NCBI GenBank assembly: GCA_903900805.1
Contig: CAIUOP010000073.1
Location: 1 to 42,825 of the forward strand
Direction: 5' to 3'
Length of the DNA stretch: 42,825 nucleotides
Origin: an uncultured beta proteobacterium
GTDB taxonomy: Bacteria > Pseudomonadota > Gammaproteobacteria > Burkholderiales > Burkholderiaceae
Position numbers and translations under genes: made by a program. The notes under the pieces were generated by a model that saw only the letters and a program-made list of their open reading frames with translations, was not told the origin of the DNA and did not search any database. Below are positions 1-7,890 of the stretch, one piece after another. Every line of letters starts with the position of its first letter. Position 1 is the first letter of the stretch.

Positions 1-578
1 CTGGTAAACCTTTAAAACTGATTAATCAAGCGTTAAAGTTAGACCCTAATAATTTGCTGGCTTTGTGGCTTGCTGGAACAGCTTCCTATACAGCGGGTAA
101 TTACAAAGCCGCTGTACAGACTTGGGAAAAACTGGCTCAACAATTGCCGCCAGGAACAGAAGATGTGCGTTCAATAGAGGCATCAATTGCTGAGGCACGC
201 GCTAAGGGAGGCCTTACATCTCAAGCTAGCGTGGGTACGAAGGGCATTAGCGGCAAGATTGAGATAGCTGCTGATCTAAGGTCTAAAGTGAAATCTGGCG
301 ATATTGTGCTGGTCATAGCGCGTAAACCAGGGGAACGTATGCCGGTTGCAGTACTAAAGACATCAGTTTCAGAATTTCCGATGAGCTTCTCTTTAACAGA
401 TGCTTTAGCGATGAATCCAAATTCGCCACTATCTCAATTATCCGAAGCCTCGATTGAGGTCAGAATTTCTAAAACGGGGATGGCAAAGCCAGAGGTGGGA
501 GATTTAATATCAACCCCACAAACAGTCAAAGTCGGGGCGAATAATATTCGCCTAGTCATCGACCAAGTGCGTCAGTAA
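1..578 (+). CDS. ccmI: CcmI/CycH C-terminal part (cytochrome c maturation), 5' truncated
   Basis: The gene is cut by the window start; the reading frame is open from base 3 (GKPLKLINQALKLDPNN...), so the methionine-like codon at 54 is not the real start. The first ~50 residues are tetratricopeptide repeat (LALWLAGTASYTAGNYKAAV). After a short linker comes the C-terminal domain typical of CcmI, with the patterns SGKIEIAADL, GERMPVAVLK and VKVGANNIRLVID. In the known family CcmI is the membrane and periplasmic chaperone that holds apocytochrome c and passes it to the CcmF/H haem lyase. It would mature the c-type cytochromes encoded further on (CcoO, CcoP, cytochrome c'). A hairpin follows directly, so ccmI probably ends its transcript. 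Confidence 0.88.
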   Translation, partial: GKPLKLINQALKLDPNNLLALWLAGTASYTAGNYKAAVQTWEKLAQQLPPGTEDVRSIEASIAEARAKGGLTSQASVGTKGISGKIEIAADLRSKVKSGDIVLVIARKPGERMPVAVLKTSVSEFPMSFSLTDALAMNPNSPLSQLSEASIEVRISKTGMAKPEVGDLISTPQTVKVGANNIRLVIDQVRQ

Positions 579-594
579 GTGCTCGTTAGCCTTC

Positions 595-619
595 TAGGCA
601 GTTAATCATTGCCTATTTT
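595..619 (+). terminator. Hairpin after ccmI
   Basis: TAGGCA (595-600) pairs with TGCCTA (610-615) around a 9-base loop and is followed by TTTT (616-619). It sits 17 bases after the ccmI stop and just before the next gene, fitting a modest intrinsic terminator. The stem is only 6 bp, so it may be leaky. Confidence 0.45.
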
Positions 620-634
620 GCTGTGCGGGGCATA

Positions 635-1957
635 ATGCAAAAAACAATCCAGATTTTTATGAAATCCATTAAAAGACATCTTTATAACCCCATAGCGATT
701 GGTTCCGTATTTTTTGCAGTGTTAATCATTGCTTTTGGTATTTTGTGGATTTTGATTCCACCGCCGCCTAAAACAATCGAGATGGCTACGGGCTTTCCGT
801 CAGGGTTGTATTACCAGTTTGGTGAGCGTCTCAAAACAGAGCTTGCGCAAGAGGGTGTCAAGCTCGATTTAATGACCACTGGTGGAACTGTAGATAATCT
901 CGCACTCCTCAATGAACCTAATTCTGGGGTTGATTTTGCAATGGTTCAGGGCGGTGTTGCTGACATGAGCAAATATCCAAAGTTAGTCTCTATTGCTGGG
1001 ATGTTTTATGAGCCGGTATGGGTTTGGTATCGTGAAGCTGCCTTTAAGAGCGAGGGTGGTCTACGTCTCTTAAGCCAATTAAAAGGTAAGCGAGTCTCTA
1101 TTGGTAATGAAGGTAGTGGCACGCTAGTACTCAGTAATGCTTTGTTACAAATTAGCGGCTTGTCAGCCAGCGATCTTCGTGCAGAAAAATTAAAGCCGGA
1201 TGAGGCTATTCATAAGTTAAATAGTGGAGAGTTAGACGCCGTTTTTATTGTGGTAGCTACTGAATCAACCATCCTGAAAAAATTCTATGAAATTCCAAAT
1301 ATTCGTTTAATGAGCTTTGACCAGGCTGATGCTTATGCGCGTAACTTGCCATACCTTTCCAAGGTCAACGTACCCAGGGGTCTATTGAGTATTTCACATG
1401 ACTTACCTAGGCAAGACATTCAAGTAATTGCTGCTACAGCTACCTTGGTTGCTAAGGAAGATATTAGCCCAGCAATGGTCTCTCTTCTTTTAGAGGCATC
1501 TTACGATATCTTGAAGTCCTATTCTCGTTTGCAGAAGGCTGGAGAGTTTCCTTCGAGTACTGGCTTAGATTTTCCTCTTCATGTAGATGCAGAAATTTTT
1601 CTAAAAGATGGACCATCTTTTTTACATCGCCATTTACCATTCTGGACTGCAGTTTGGGTAGGTCGTTTTATCAAAATTGTCATACCACTTTTAGTTATTT
1701 TGATTCCATTATTCACCTATATCCCAGCAATCAAAAACTTCTTCTTAAAATTAAAGCTAGCCCAGGTATACGAAGAACTTAAGGTGATTGAAAAAAATGC
1801 CCTCAATCCAGATCTGAAAGAAAAGAACTACAAAGATCTTGAGCTTATCGAGCGAAGGGTTGGAAATATGAAGATATCAATGCTAGATGCTAAGGAGTTA
1901 TATGACCTCAAAGGGCATGTAACTGATGTACGTAATCGTCTAAACATGTTGGGATAG
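635..1957 (+). CDS. Membrane-anchored TAXI-family TRAP solute-binding protein
   Basis: A 440-residue protein of the TAXI receptor type. It has an N-terminal transmembrane anchor (about residues 21-42) in place of a cleaved signal, then the TAXI signature (IEMATGFPSGLYYQFGERL), then the bilobed ligand domain (TTGGTVDNL, GKRVSIGNEGSGT). A second membrane helix lies near residues 340-362, followed by a charged cytoplasmic tail of ~75 residues. Ordinary TAXI receptors are ~320 residues and lack the C-terminal helix and tail. No TRAP permease is adjacent, so coupling to transport is uncertain; a sensing or scaffold role is possible. The ATG at 635 was chosen over the GTG at 623 because GGGG at 627-630 is placed as a ribosome site for it. 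Confidence 0.8.
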   Translation: MQKTIQIFMKSIKRHLYNPIAIGSVFFAVLIIAFGILWILIPPPPKTIEMATGFPSGLYYQFGERLKTELAQEGVKLDLMTTGGTVDNLALLNEPNSGVDFAMVQGGVADMSKYPKLVSIAGMFYEPVWVWYREAAFKSEGGLRLLSQLKGKRVSIGNEGSGTLVLSNALLQISGLSASDLRAEKLKPDEAIHKLNSGELDAVFIVVATESTILKKFYEIPNIRLMSFDQADAYARNLPYLSKVNVPRGLLSISHDLPRQDIQVIAATATLVAKEDISPAMVSLLLEASYDILKSYSRLQKAGEFPSSTGLDFPLHVDAEIFLKDGPSFLHRHLPFWTAVWVGRFIKIVIPLLVILIPLFTYIPAIKNFFLKLKLAQVYEELKVIEKNALNPDLKEKNYKDLELIERRVGNMKISMLDAKELYDLKGHVTDVRNRLNMLG

Positions 1958-2045
1958 AGGTGGGGATGGGAGTCAATCAAAATGGATGGAAATACTTACC
2001 CAGCCCAATGAATATCTTGCTATTGATTGCCCATAAAATAAGCTT

Positions 2046-2801
2046 ATGACTAATGCCGCACTAGCACCACCACTCACTTCAGCTAAAGAGCTTGCACAGG
2101 CATTGCATTCTCAGGGGTATGCTGTGGTATCGGCCGAAAGCGTTGCTGAAATCAGTCAGGTGCCGCTAGTCAATTTGCAGAACTTGACCCAGTTTTGGGA
2201 GGGATTGCCACGTGACCCTTATTTAAAAGATGGTGGCCGTTACCGTTTTCGTCGTCATGCGAGTTATGAGATTAAAGGCGATCGCCTCGATTTAGTACCC
2301 CATCGTGCCCACTGGCAGTCAGTGAATTACAACGCACTACATGGTGGGATCGAGCGTTGGTTTGAGCCTGTTCAAGAGGCTTTGTTAAATGATCCGGCCT
2401 GGCAATCTTTGTTGATAGGTCTTGCCAAAGTCTTGAGTGGTTTAAAGCCGGTAACCACTTGGTTTGTTGAAGCGCATCAATTTAGGATTGACACGACTGA
2501 CGGCATCGGCCGGCCAACACCAGAGGGTGCGCACCGTGATGGAGTAGATTTTGTAGCAGTATTTTTATTAGACCGCGTGGGCATTAAAGGTGGTGAGACC
2601 AGAATATTTGAGGCGGGCGGTTCAGCTGGATTACGCTTTACACTAGCTCAACCCTGGTCTCTGTTACTCATGAATGATGAGCGAATGATTCATGAATCTA
2701 CCCCGATTCAGCCTCTTGGTAATTACGGCTATCGCGATACCTTGGTTTTGACCTACAGATCCAATGGCTTTCAAGATTCTCCAAATCGTAGTCAGAAATA
2801 A
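2046..2801 (+). CDS. 2-oxoglutarate/Fe(II)-dependent dioxygenase family protein (2OG-Fe_Oxy_2, BsmA-like)
   Basis: A 251-residue soluble protein matching the 2OG-Fe_Oxy_2 family by its conserved blocks YRFRRHASYEI, HRDGVDFVAVFLLDR and RDTLVLTYR. The iron facial triad is visible as H163 and D165 (HRD) and H216 (MIHEST); R230 in RDTLVL is the likely 2-oxoglutarate-binding arginine. Known members include amino-acid hydroxylases such as isoleucine 4-hydroxylase and the biofilm-associated BsmA, so hydroxylation of a free amino acid is a reasonable inference, but the substrate cannot be read from the sequence. It stands alone, upstream of a convergent Bug gene. No clear ribosome binding site precedes the ATG. 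Confidence 0.8.
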   Translation: MTNAALAPPLTSAKELAQALHSQGYAVVSAESVAEISQVPLVNLQNLTQFWEGLPRDPYLKDGGRYRFRRHASYEIKGDRLDLVPHRAHWQSVNYNALHGGIERWFEPVQEALLNDPAWQSLLIGLAKVLSGLKPVTTWFVEAHQFRIDTTDGIGRPTPEGAHRDGVDFVAVFLLDRVGIKGGETRIFEAGGSAGLRFTLAQPWSLLLMNDERMIHESTPIQPLGNYGYRDTLVLTYRSNGFQDSPNRSQK

Positions 2802-2814
2802 GGCCAGCCTTATT
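2797..2814. terminator. Hairpin shared by two convergent genes
   Basis: AATAAGG (2797-2803) pairs with CCTTATT (2808-2814) across a CCAG loop. The stop codons of both convergent genes (TAA at 2799-2801; TTA on the plus strand at 2810-2812) lie inside the stem. No strong T run follows on either side, so efficiency is doubtful. Confidence 0.35.
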
Positions 2815-3793
2815 CTGGTTCGATACCTGCTTCCTTAATAGCTTTAGCCCATTTAGCAGTCTCTAATTTGATTTTTTGAGCAAGTGCTTCTGGTGTTCCG
2901 GGTTGAGTTTCAAAACCCATCGCAGAAAATCGCTCAATCACCTCTTTTGATTTTGCTGCTTCATTAATCACTTTATTCAGCTTGAGAATGGCATCCTTAG
3001 GCATATCAGCAGGGCCAAATACAGCAAAGAAGGCAATGAGTTCATAGCCCTTAATACCAAGCGCTTCATTTACAGTTGGCAACTCTGGTATCGCTGGGGA
3101 GCGCTTAAGAGAGGTTACCGCTAGACCGCGAATTTTTCCTGCTTGTACTTGCGGTAAGGTTACCCCGAAGTCAGCTGTAAACATATTCACTTGGCCGCCA
3201 ATAACATCTGTCATTGCATTCGGACCGCTTTTGTAGGGCACACCAGTCATTTTAATATCGGCTGCGCTTGCCAGCATCTCTGAAGAAACGCGTTGTGACG
3301 TACTTGCATAAGCGAAAGTCATTTTTCCGGGATTAGCTTTAGCTAGCGAGACAAATCCATTCAGTGATTTTGCAGGCACGTCATTGTTAATAGCTACGAT
3401 GAGCGGTGCTGAGCCAAGGTAGCCAATTGGGCTAAAAGCGGTATCTTGGTTATAAGGTAGATTTTTGACTAAGCTTTTGAGTGCAGCATTGGTGCTATTT
3501 GTTCCAATCAGAATGGTATAGCCATCTGCTGGAGCTTTGGCAACGAAATCGGCACCAATGAGTCCATTTGCACCGGGTCGATTTTCAATGACAACAGGCT
3601 GCCCTAAGAGTTCAGTCATCTTGACTGCAAAGGCTCGACCAATTTGATCCGTTGTACTCCCTGGGGCAAATGGGACGATGGCTTTAATGGGTTTGGAGGG
3701 ATAGTTATCCGCTAGGGCTAAAGTGGAGCCAAAGCTGATCAATAGACCTACACTCAGCTTGATTAAATTACCCAAAGTACGATTATTTTTCAT
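2810..3793 (-). CDS. Bug-family (TctC) tripartite tricarboxylate transporter substrate-binding protein
   Basis: A 327-residue exported receptor with a signal peptide ending near ALA (about residue 28), followed by the Bug hallmark YPSKPIKAIVPFAPGSTTDQIGR and the second-lobe pattern GQPVVIENRPGANG. Other conserved blocks are GYTILIGTNS, PYKSGPNAMTDVIGGQVNM and ELPTVNEAL. Bug proteins bind carboxylates and similar small acids in the periplasm. No TctA or TctB permease is nearby, which is usual for the many orphan Bug genes of Burkholderiales. It is one of three in this window. It is transcribed divergently from the MFS gene. Confidence 0.93.
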   Translation of the reverse strand: MKNNRTLGNLIKLSVGLLISFGSTLALADNYPSKPIKAIVPFAPGSTTDQIGRAFAVKMTELLGQPVVIENRPGANGLIGADFVAKAPADGYTILIGTNSTNAALKSLVKNLPYNQDTAFSPIGYLGSAPLIVAINNDVPAKSLNGFVSLAKANPGKMTFAYASTSQRVSSEMLASAADIKMTGVPYKSGPNAMTDVIGGQVNMFTADFGVTLPQVQAGKIRGLAVTSLKRSPAIPELPTVNEALGIKGYELIAFFAVFGPADMPKDAILKLNKVINEAAKSKEVIERFSAMGFETQPGTPEALAQKIKLETAKWAKAIKEAGIEPE

Positions 3794-3877
3794 GCTATCT
3801 CCATCTTGTTTCCGTTAGTGTAGCGGGTCTTCGCCCTTAGGGCGAGTAGAATGAATCCACGTTTTTACTGATACCTT

Positions 3878-5113
3878 ATGCGCTTTCGACCGTCTGGTTA
3901 TACCCCTCTTATGCTCATGGCACAAACCTGTGCTTTATTGGGCTTTGCTTGCTACGCAGTGGTACTAACCACTTTGCAAGAAGAGTGGCATTTGACTAAT
4001 TTGCAGTCTGGATTAATTGCCAGTGCATTTTTCTTTGGATATATGTTGGCTGTCCCTTTGGCCACTGCACTGACAGATCGAGTGGATGCACGTAAGGTCT
4101 ACTTGATCGGCGGCCTTTCTGCTGCATCGGGTCTCTTGGGTATGGGACTATTGGCATATAACTTTTGGACTGCTTTATTTTTTATGGCGATTAACGGTGC
4201 GGGTCTTGCTGGCACTTATATGCCTGGCCTCAAGATTTTGTCTGATCGCATTCAGTCTGGTGAGATTACCCGTCACATCGCGTTTTATACTGCTTTCTTT
4301 GGGATCGGCACAGGATTTTCATATTTATGTTCAGGCTGGATCTTAAGTGCATTTGGTTGGCATTATGTATTTGGCATTATTGCGCTTGGGCCTTTGACAG
4401 CATTTTTAATTGTTTTACTTTTGATACCTCCTTTGCAGCATGAGAAGTGGAAGGGGCCAATAGAAATTCGTTTGCATGACATATTTCCATTGGGTAAATG
4501 GAAATTGGTATTGGAGGATAAAAAAGCTGCTGGATTTATTTTTGGCTACACCGCACACTCACTAGAATTATTTGCCTCAAGAAGCTGGCTTGTAGCCTTC
4601 TTTGCATTTTGTACTGTCATGTCTGGGGAATCCTTTTTCTTGGCAGCTACTGCATTGGCTGGCATTGTCAATTTCTTCGGCGTGCCTGCTTCTATTTTAG
4701 GTAACGAGATTGCTCTTCGAGTAGGACGTCAAAAGTGGGTATGTATTGTGATGTTGACTAGCGCAGTCTTGGGAGTTGCGCTGGCTTGTTCTACGGGCCA
4801 ATCATGGTGGTTAATTGTTATTCTGGCAATTGGGCACGCTATTTCAATCATGGCTGACTCTGCGACATTAACTGCAGGTCTTGTGATTAGCGCTCAAGAA
4901 AATATTAAAGGCGCAGCCATGGGCTTACATTCTTTAATGGGATTTGGCGGTGGCCTGCTGGGCCCTGCAATCTTCGGCTTTGTATTAGATATTTCGGGAT
5001 CACGTTTCTCACAAACTGCTTGGATATGGGCCTATGGCGCTGTGGTGATATGGGGGGTTCTATTTGTCTTGTATGAGCGTCGTAATGGTTGGGTGGGTAA
5101 AGTAGCTGGATGA
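3878..5113 (+). CDS. MFS transporter, overlapping ccoI
   Basis: A 411-residue integral membrane protein with about twelve hydrophobic segments and the MFS loop 2-3 motif (ATALTDRVDARKVYLIGG). A distinctive segment, GYTAHSLELFASRSWLVAF, begins the second half. Its last four bases overlap the ATG of the copper ATPase gene ccoI (ATGA), which implies translational coupling and suggests a role in copper handling or oxidase assembly. In Rhodobacter, CcoA is an MFS copper importer for the cbb3 oxidase, but the MxxxM and HxxxM motifs described for CcoA are not evident here, so the substrate is left open. No good Shine-Dalgarno precedes the ATG. Confidence 0.8.
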   Translation: MRFRPSGYTPLMLMAQTCALLGFACYAVVLTTLQEEWHLTNLQSGLIASAFFFGYMLAVPLATALTDRVDARKVYLIGGLSAASGLLGMGLLAYNFWTALFFMAINGAGLAGTYMPGLKILSDRIQSGEITRHIAFYTAFFGIGTGFSYLCSGWILSAFGWHYVFGIIALGPLTAFLIVLLLIPPLQHEKWKGPIEIRLHDIFPLGKWKLVLEDKKAAGFIFGYTAHSLELFASRSWLVAFFAFCTVMSGESFFLAATALAGIVNFFGVPASILGNEIALRVGRQKWVCIVMLTSAVLGVALACSTGQSWWLIVILAIGHAISIMADSATLTAGLVISAQENIKGAAMGLHSLMGFGGGLLGPAIFGFVLDISGSRFSQTAWIWAYGAVVIWGVLFVLYERRNGWVGKVAG

Positions 5114-7536
5114 GCAATACCCTGACTTGTTATCACTGCTCGAGCATAGTTGCGCCTGGGGAAATATTCGAAGCAGATTTATCTGGTATCAACCGTTCAT
5201 TTTGCTGCCCTGGTTGTATGGCGATTGCACAAACAATTCATGGTGAGGGCCTGGAAGTCTTTTATGTAAGACGTATTCAAGCTGTTGACAAACCTGCTGC
5301 CTATCTTGCTCTGAATGAACTACCTGAAAAGCTCAAGCCCTACGATGACCCTTCGCTACTAGGACGCTTTACAAGACCATATGGTAATGCTGGTGATCTA
5401 GAGACTACTCTGCGCTTAGAGAAGATTCGTTGTGCAGCTTGTGTCTGGTTGTGCGAGCAACATTTACGTCGTATTGCTGGTGTGAATGATGTCCAAATTA
5501 ATTATGTGACACAAAAAGTCATGGTTCGCTTTACGCCGAGTAAAACAAGCTTAGCAAAATTACTTTTTGAAATTGAGAGAATCGGTTATGAAGCTTGGCC
5601 TTTTGAGCCCTCTTTATCTTTAGATAGAGCCAAAAAAGAACGACGGCAATTACTCACGAGATTGGGCGTTGCAATACTAGGCATGATGCAAGTCATGATG
5701 TATGCCTGGCCAACTTATGTAGGCGCAGATATTACTCCAGAGTTTGAAGTCCTATTAGGCTGGACAAGTTGGGCACTTACGGTACCTGTAATAGTGTATT
5801 CCGCGGGGCCTATATTTCAGGCGGCATGGCGCAGCATTCGGTCATTTAGACAAACCCATATGCTGGGTATGGATGTGCCTATTGCCATTGCTTTAGCTCT
5901 AGCTTTTATTGCGGGCACTATCAATTTAATCAAGGGTTCAGGGCAAAGCTATTTTGATTCGATTACGATGTTTGTCGCATTCATCTTGGCAGCGCGTTAC
6001 GTTGAGTTAATTGCAAGGCAAGACGCGCAAGGTGGTGCAGAGGCTCTCGCAAAACAATTACCAGCTACATGTGAACGGGCACTACATTACCCAGTATCCC
6101 AGGAAATTGAAATAGTACCTGTAGTGAATTGCAAGCCGGGTGAGATATTGCGAGTTTCGCCTGGCGAAGTTATACCTGCAGATGGTATCTTAATTGAGAA
6201 CCCAAGCACGCTAGATGAGTCCTTGCTTACCGGAGAATCTAAGCCTGTAGAGAAAAAAATAGGTGATCTGGTATACGCAGGAACGCATAATATTCTGAAC
6301 CCCTTACTCATGAGAATTGGTGCAGTAGGGCAGTCCACTCGTATTGCGGGGATCGCTTCATTGCTTGATCAAGCCTTGTTGGCAAAGCCAGTCATGGTAA
6401 GTCTAGCTGAGAAGTGGTCAGCCTACTTTGTTGCATTCTTATTGCTCAGTGCGTTTATCTCATCAGCAATTTGGCTCTATTTTGATCCAAGTCAAGCATG
6501 GACGGTATTGGTATCTGTCTTGGTGGCAAGTTGTCCCTGCGCTTTATCGCTTGCAGTACCAACTGCAATGGCAGCAGCGCAAGGAGCAGTTACTAAAATA
6601 GGCCTGTTGATTGTGCGTGGTCATGTTCTTGAGGCTTTAGTAAAAACAACAGATCTTGTATTAGATAAGACCGGGACCTTAACCATGGGTCAGCCAGAGC
6701 TACAGAAGATTCTGAATTTGCGGGCAGGTTATCACCGTGAAGATGCACTTGCATTGGCCGCAGCATTGGAATCAGGGCAAAGACATCCGCTGGCACTTTC
6801 CTTATTGCGTGCAGCGCAATCAGAAGGATTAATACTTCCTATTCTTTCGAGTCCTGTAATAAATCAATTAGGAAAAGGTTTAAGTTCGGGCGGATATCGC
6901 TTGGGTAGCGCAGCTTGGCTTGGAGTACAGCAGGATGGACAAGTAGGACAGTATGGTCAAGTGCATTTAGAAGATGAGCAAGGATTAATTGCGAGCTTTA
7001 TTTTCTTGGATACACCTAGACCTGGCTTAGAACAATTTCTGAAGACAGTAAGATCTAGAAATATCTCAGTGCATTTAGTTTCTGGTGATGATCCTGCAAC
7101 GGTGGCTTGGTGGGCAAATCATGTTGGAATTGAAATTTATCAGGGCGGATGTGCTCCTGAAGATAAGTATGAATATATCAAGCGCTTGCAAAAAGAAGGG
7201 CACTTTGTCTGGGCGATTGGTGATGGCGTGAACGATGCGCCATTATTGGCACGTGCAGATATTTCTATTGCGGTTGGCGCTGGCGCACCTTTAGCATCTG
7301 CAGGAGCGGATGCCATTCTGACAGCTGTTTCTTTGCAGCCTTTAGCAAAAACCTTGCGATTAGCCGATAAGACTCAAGCCATCATTAAAGAAAATCTACT
7401 CTGGGCTTTGGTTTACAACTTACTGGCAATTCCTGCTGCAATGATGGGTTTAGTCAATCCCTGGGTAGCTGGCATCGGCATGTCCTTATCTTCACTTGCA
7501 GTCACATTAAATGCTTGGCGCTTACGAAAAGCTTAG
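5110..7536 (+). CDS. ccoI: CcoI/FixI copper-translocating P1B-type ATPase for cbb3 oxidase
   Basis: An 808-residue P-type ATPase. The N-terminus carries a Cys-rich region (CYHC at 7-10, FCCPGCM near 31-37) typical of CcoI/FixI rather than CopA, then one heavy-metal domain with CAAC (C108, C111). It has eight membrane segments, the ion-path motif CPC (C475-P476-C477), the phosphorylation site DKTGT (D519), an HP motif (RHPLAL) and the hinge GDGVNDAP (from G704). In the known system CcoI exports Cu to the periplasmic side for insertion into CcoN. It is followed nine bases later by ccoS and preceded, with a 4-base overlap, by an MFS gene. Confidence 0.95.
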   Translation: MSNTLTCYHCSSIVAPGEIFEADLSGINRSFCCPGCMAIAQTIHGEGLEVFYVRRIQAVDKPAAYLALNELPEKLKPYDDPSLLGRFTRPYGNAGDLETTLRLEKIRCAACVWLCEQHLRRIAGVNDVQINYVTQKVMVRFTPSKTSLAKLLFEIERIGYEAWPFEPSLSLDRAKKERRQLLTRLGVAILGMMQVMMYAWPTYVGADITPEFEVLLGWTSWALTVPVIVYSAGPIFQAAWRSIRSFRQTHMLGMDVPIAIALALAFIAGTINLIKGSGQSYFDSITMFVAFILAARYVELIARQDAQGGAEALAKQLPATCERALHYPVSQEIEIVPVVNCKPGEILRVSPGEVIPADGILIENPSTLDESLLTGESKPVEKKIGDLVYAGTHNILNPLLMRIGAVGQSTRIAGIASLLDQALLAKPVMVSLAEKWSAYFVAFLLLSAFISSAIWLYFDPSQAWTVLVSVLVASCPCALSLAVPTAMAAAQGAVTKIGLLIVRGHVLEALVKTTDLVLDKTGTLTMGQPELQKILNLRAGYHREDALALAAALESGQRHPLALSLLRAAQSEGLILPILSSPVINQLGKGLSSGGYRLGSAAWLGVQQDGQVGQYGQVHLEDEQGLIASFIFLDTPRPGLEQFLKTVRSRNISVHLVSGDDPATVAWWANHVGIEIYQGGCAPEDKYEYIKRLQKEGHFVWAIGDGVNDAPLLARADISIAVGAGAPLASAGADAILTAVSLQPLAKTLRLADKTQAIIKENLLWALVYNLLAIPAAMMGLVNPWVAGIGMSLSSLAVTLNAWRLRKA

Positions 7537-7545
7537 ACTATAGGG

Positions 7546-7725
7546 ATGGAAAGTTTATTTCTCCTGATTCCCTTGTCACTACTTTTGGTGGGCCTACTGG
7601 CATGGATTTTGCATTGGGCCATTAAGAGCGGACAGTTCGATGATTTAGATGGCCCCGGGCAATCTATTTTGATGGATGATGATGTGCCAGCCGCTCATCA
7701 AGTTAGTAAGAACTCTCAAAAATAG
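7546..7725 (+). CDS. ccoS: CcoS, cbb3 oxidase maturation protein
   Basis: A 59-residue protein (MESLFLLIPLSLLLVGLLAW...) with a single N-terminal membrane helix followed by the CcoS signature KSGQFDDLDGPGQSIL and a short polar tail. CcoS is needed for cofactor insertion into the cbb3 oxidase and normally sits directly after ccoI, as here (nine bases). A ribosome site TAGGGA lies just before the ATG. It is the last gene before the ccoN promoter region. Confidence 0.93.
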   Translation: MESLFLLIPLSLLLVGLLAWILHWAIKSGQFDDLDGPGQSILMDDDVPAAHQVSKNSQK

Positions 7726-7795
7726 CGATATATCAGCCAGGTTAAACAGAAGTACCGCCATCCCTGAAGGTAGTCTAGATTTTGACCTACCCTTT

Positions 7796-7844
7796 TTGAC
7801 ATAGATCAAATTCCCATGCAGGCCTTACTTTGATAATCAATCCA
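7796..7844 (+). promoter_or_regulatory. Fnr box and class II promoter of the ccoNOQP operon
   Basis: TTGAC-ATAG-ATCAA at 7796-7809 matches the Fnr/Anr consensus TTGAT-N4-ATCAA with one mismatch. A good -10 element, GATAAT, lies at 7832-7837. A start site about seven bases later (~7844) would put the centre of the box at -41.5, the classic position for activation by Fnr. The fnr gene itself is encoded at 13045-13812. The start site is predicted, not observed. Confidence 0.8.
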
Positions 7845-7857
7845 ATCTATTTGGATT
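7839..7857. repeat. 7-bp perfect inverted repeat at the ccoN start-site region
   Basis: AATCCAA (7839-7845) and TTGGATT (7851-7857) are perfect reverse complements around a 5-base spacer. The element overlaps the predicted transcription start and lies ~35 bases upstream of the ccoN start codon. It could be an operator for a second regulator or a 5'-end RNA hairpin; nothing in the sequence decides between them. Confidence 0.4.
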
Positions 7858-7890
7858 ACGTCGCTGTTTGGTCACAAAAAAGGAGAAACC

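Noticed and set aside
3831..3845. TCGCCC-TTA-GGGCGA dyad between the divergent Bug and MFS genes
   Set aside because: A 6-bp stem alone, without a T run or known operator pattern, cannot be assigned as terminator or operator.
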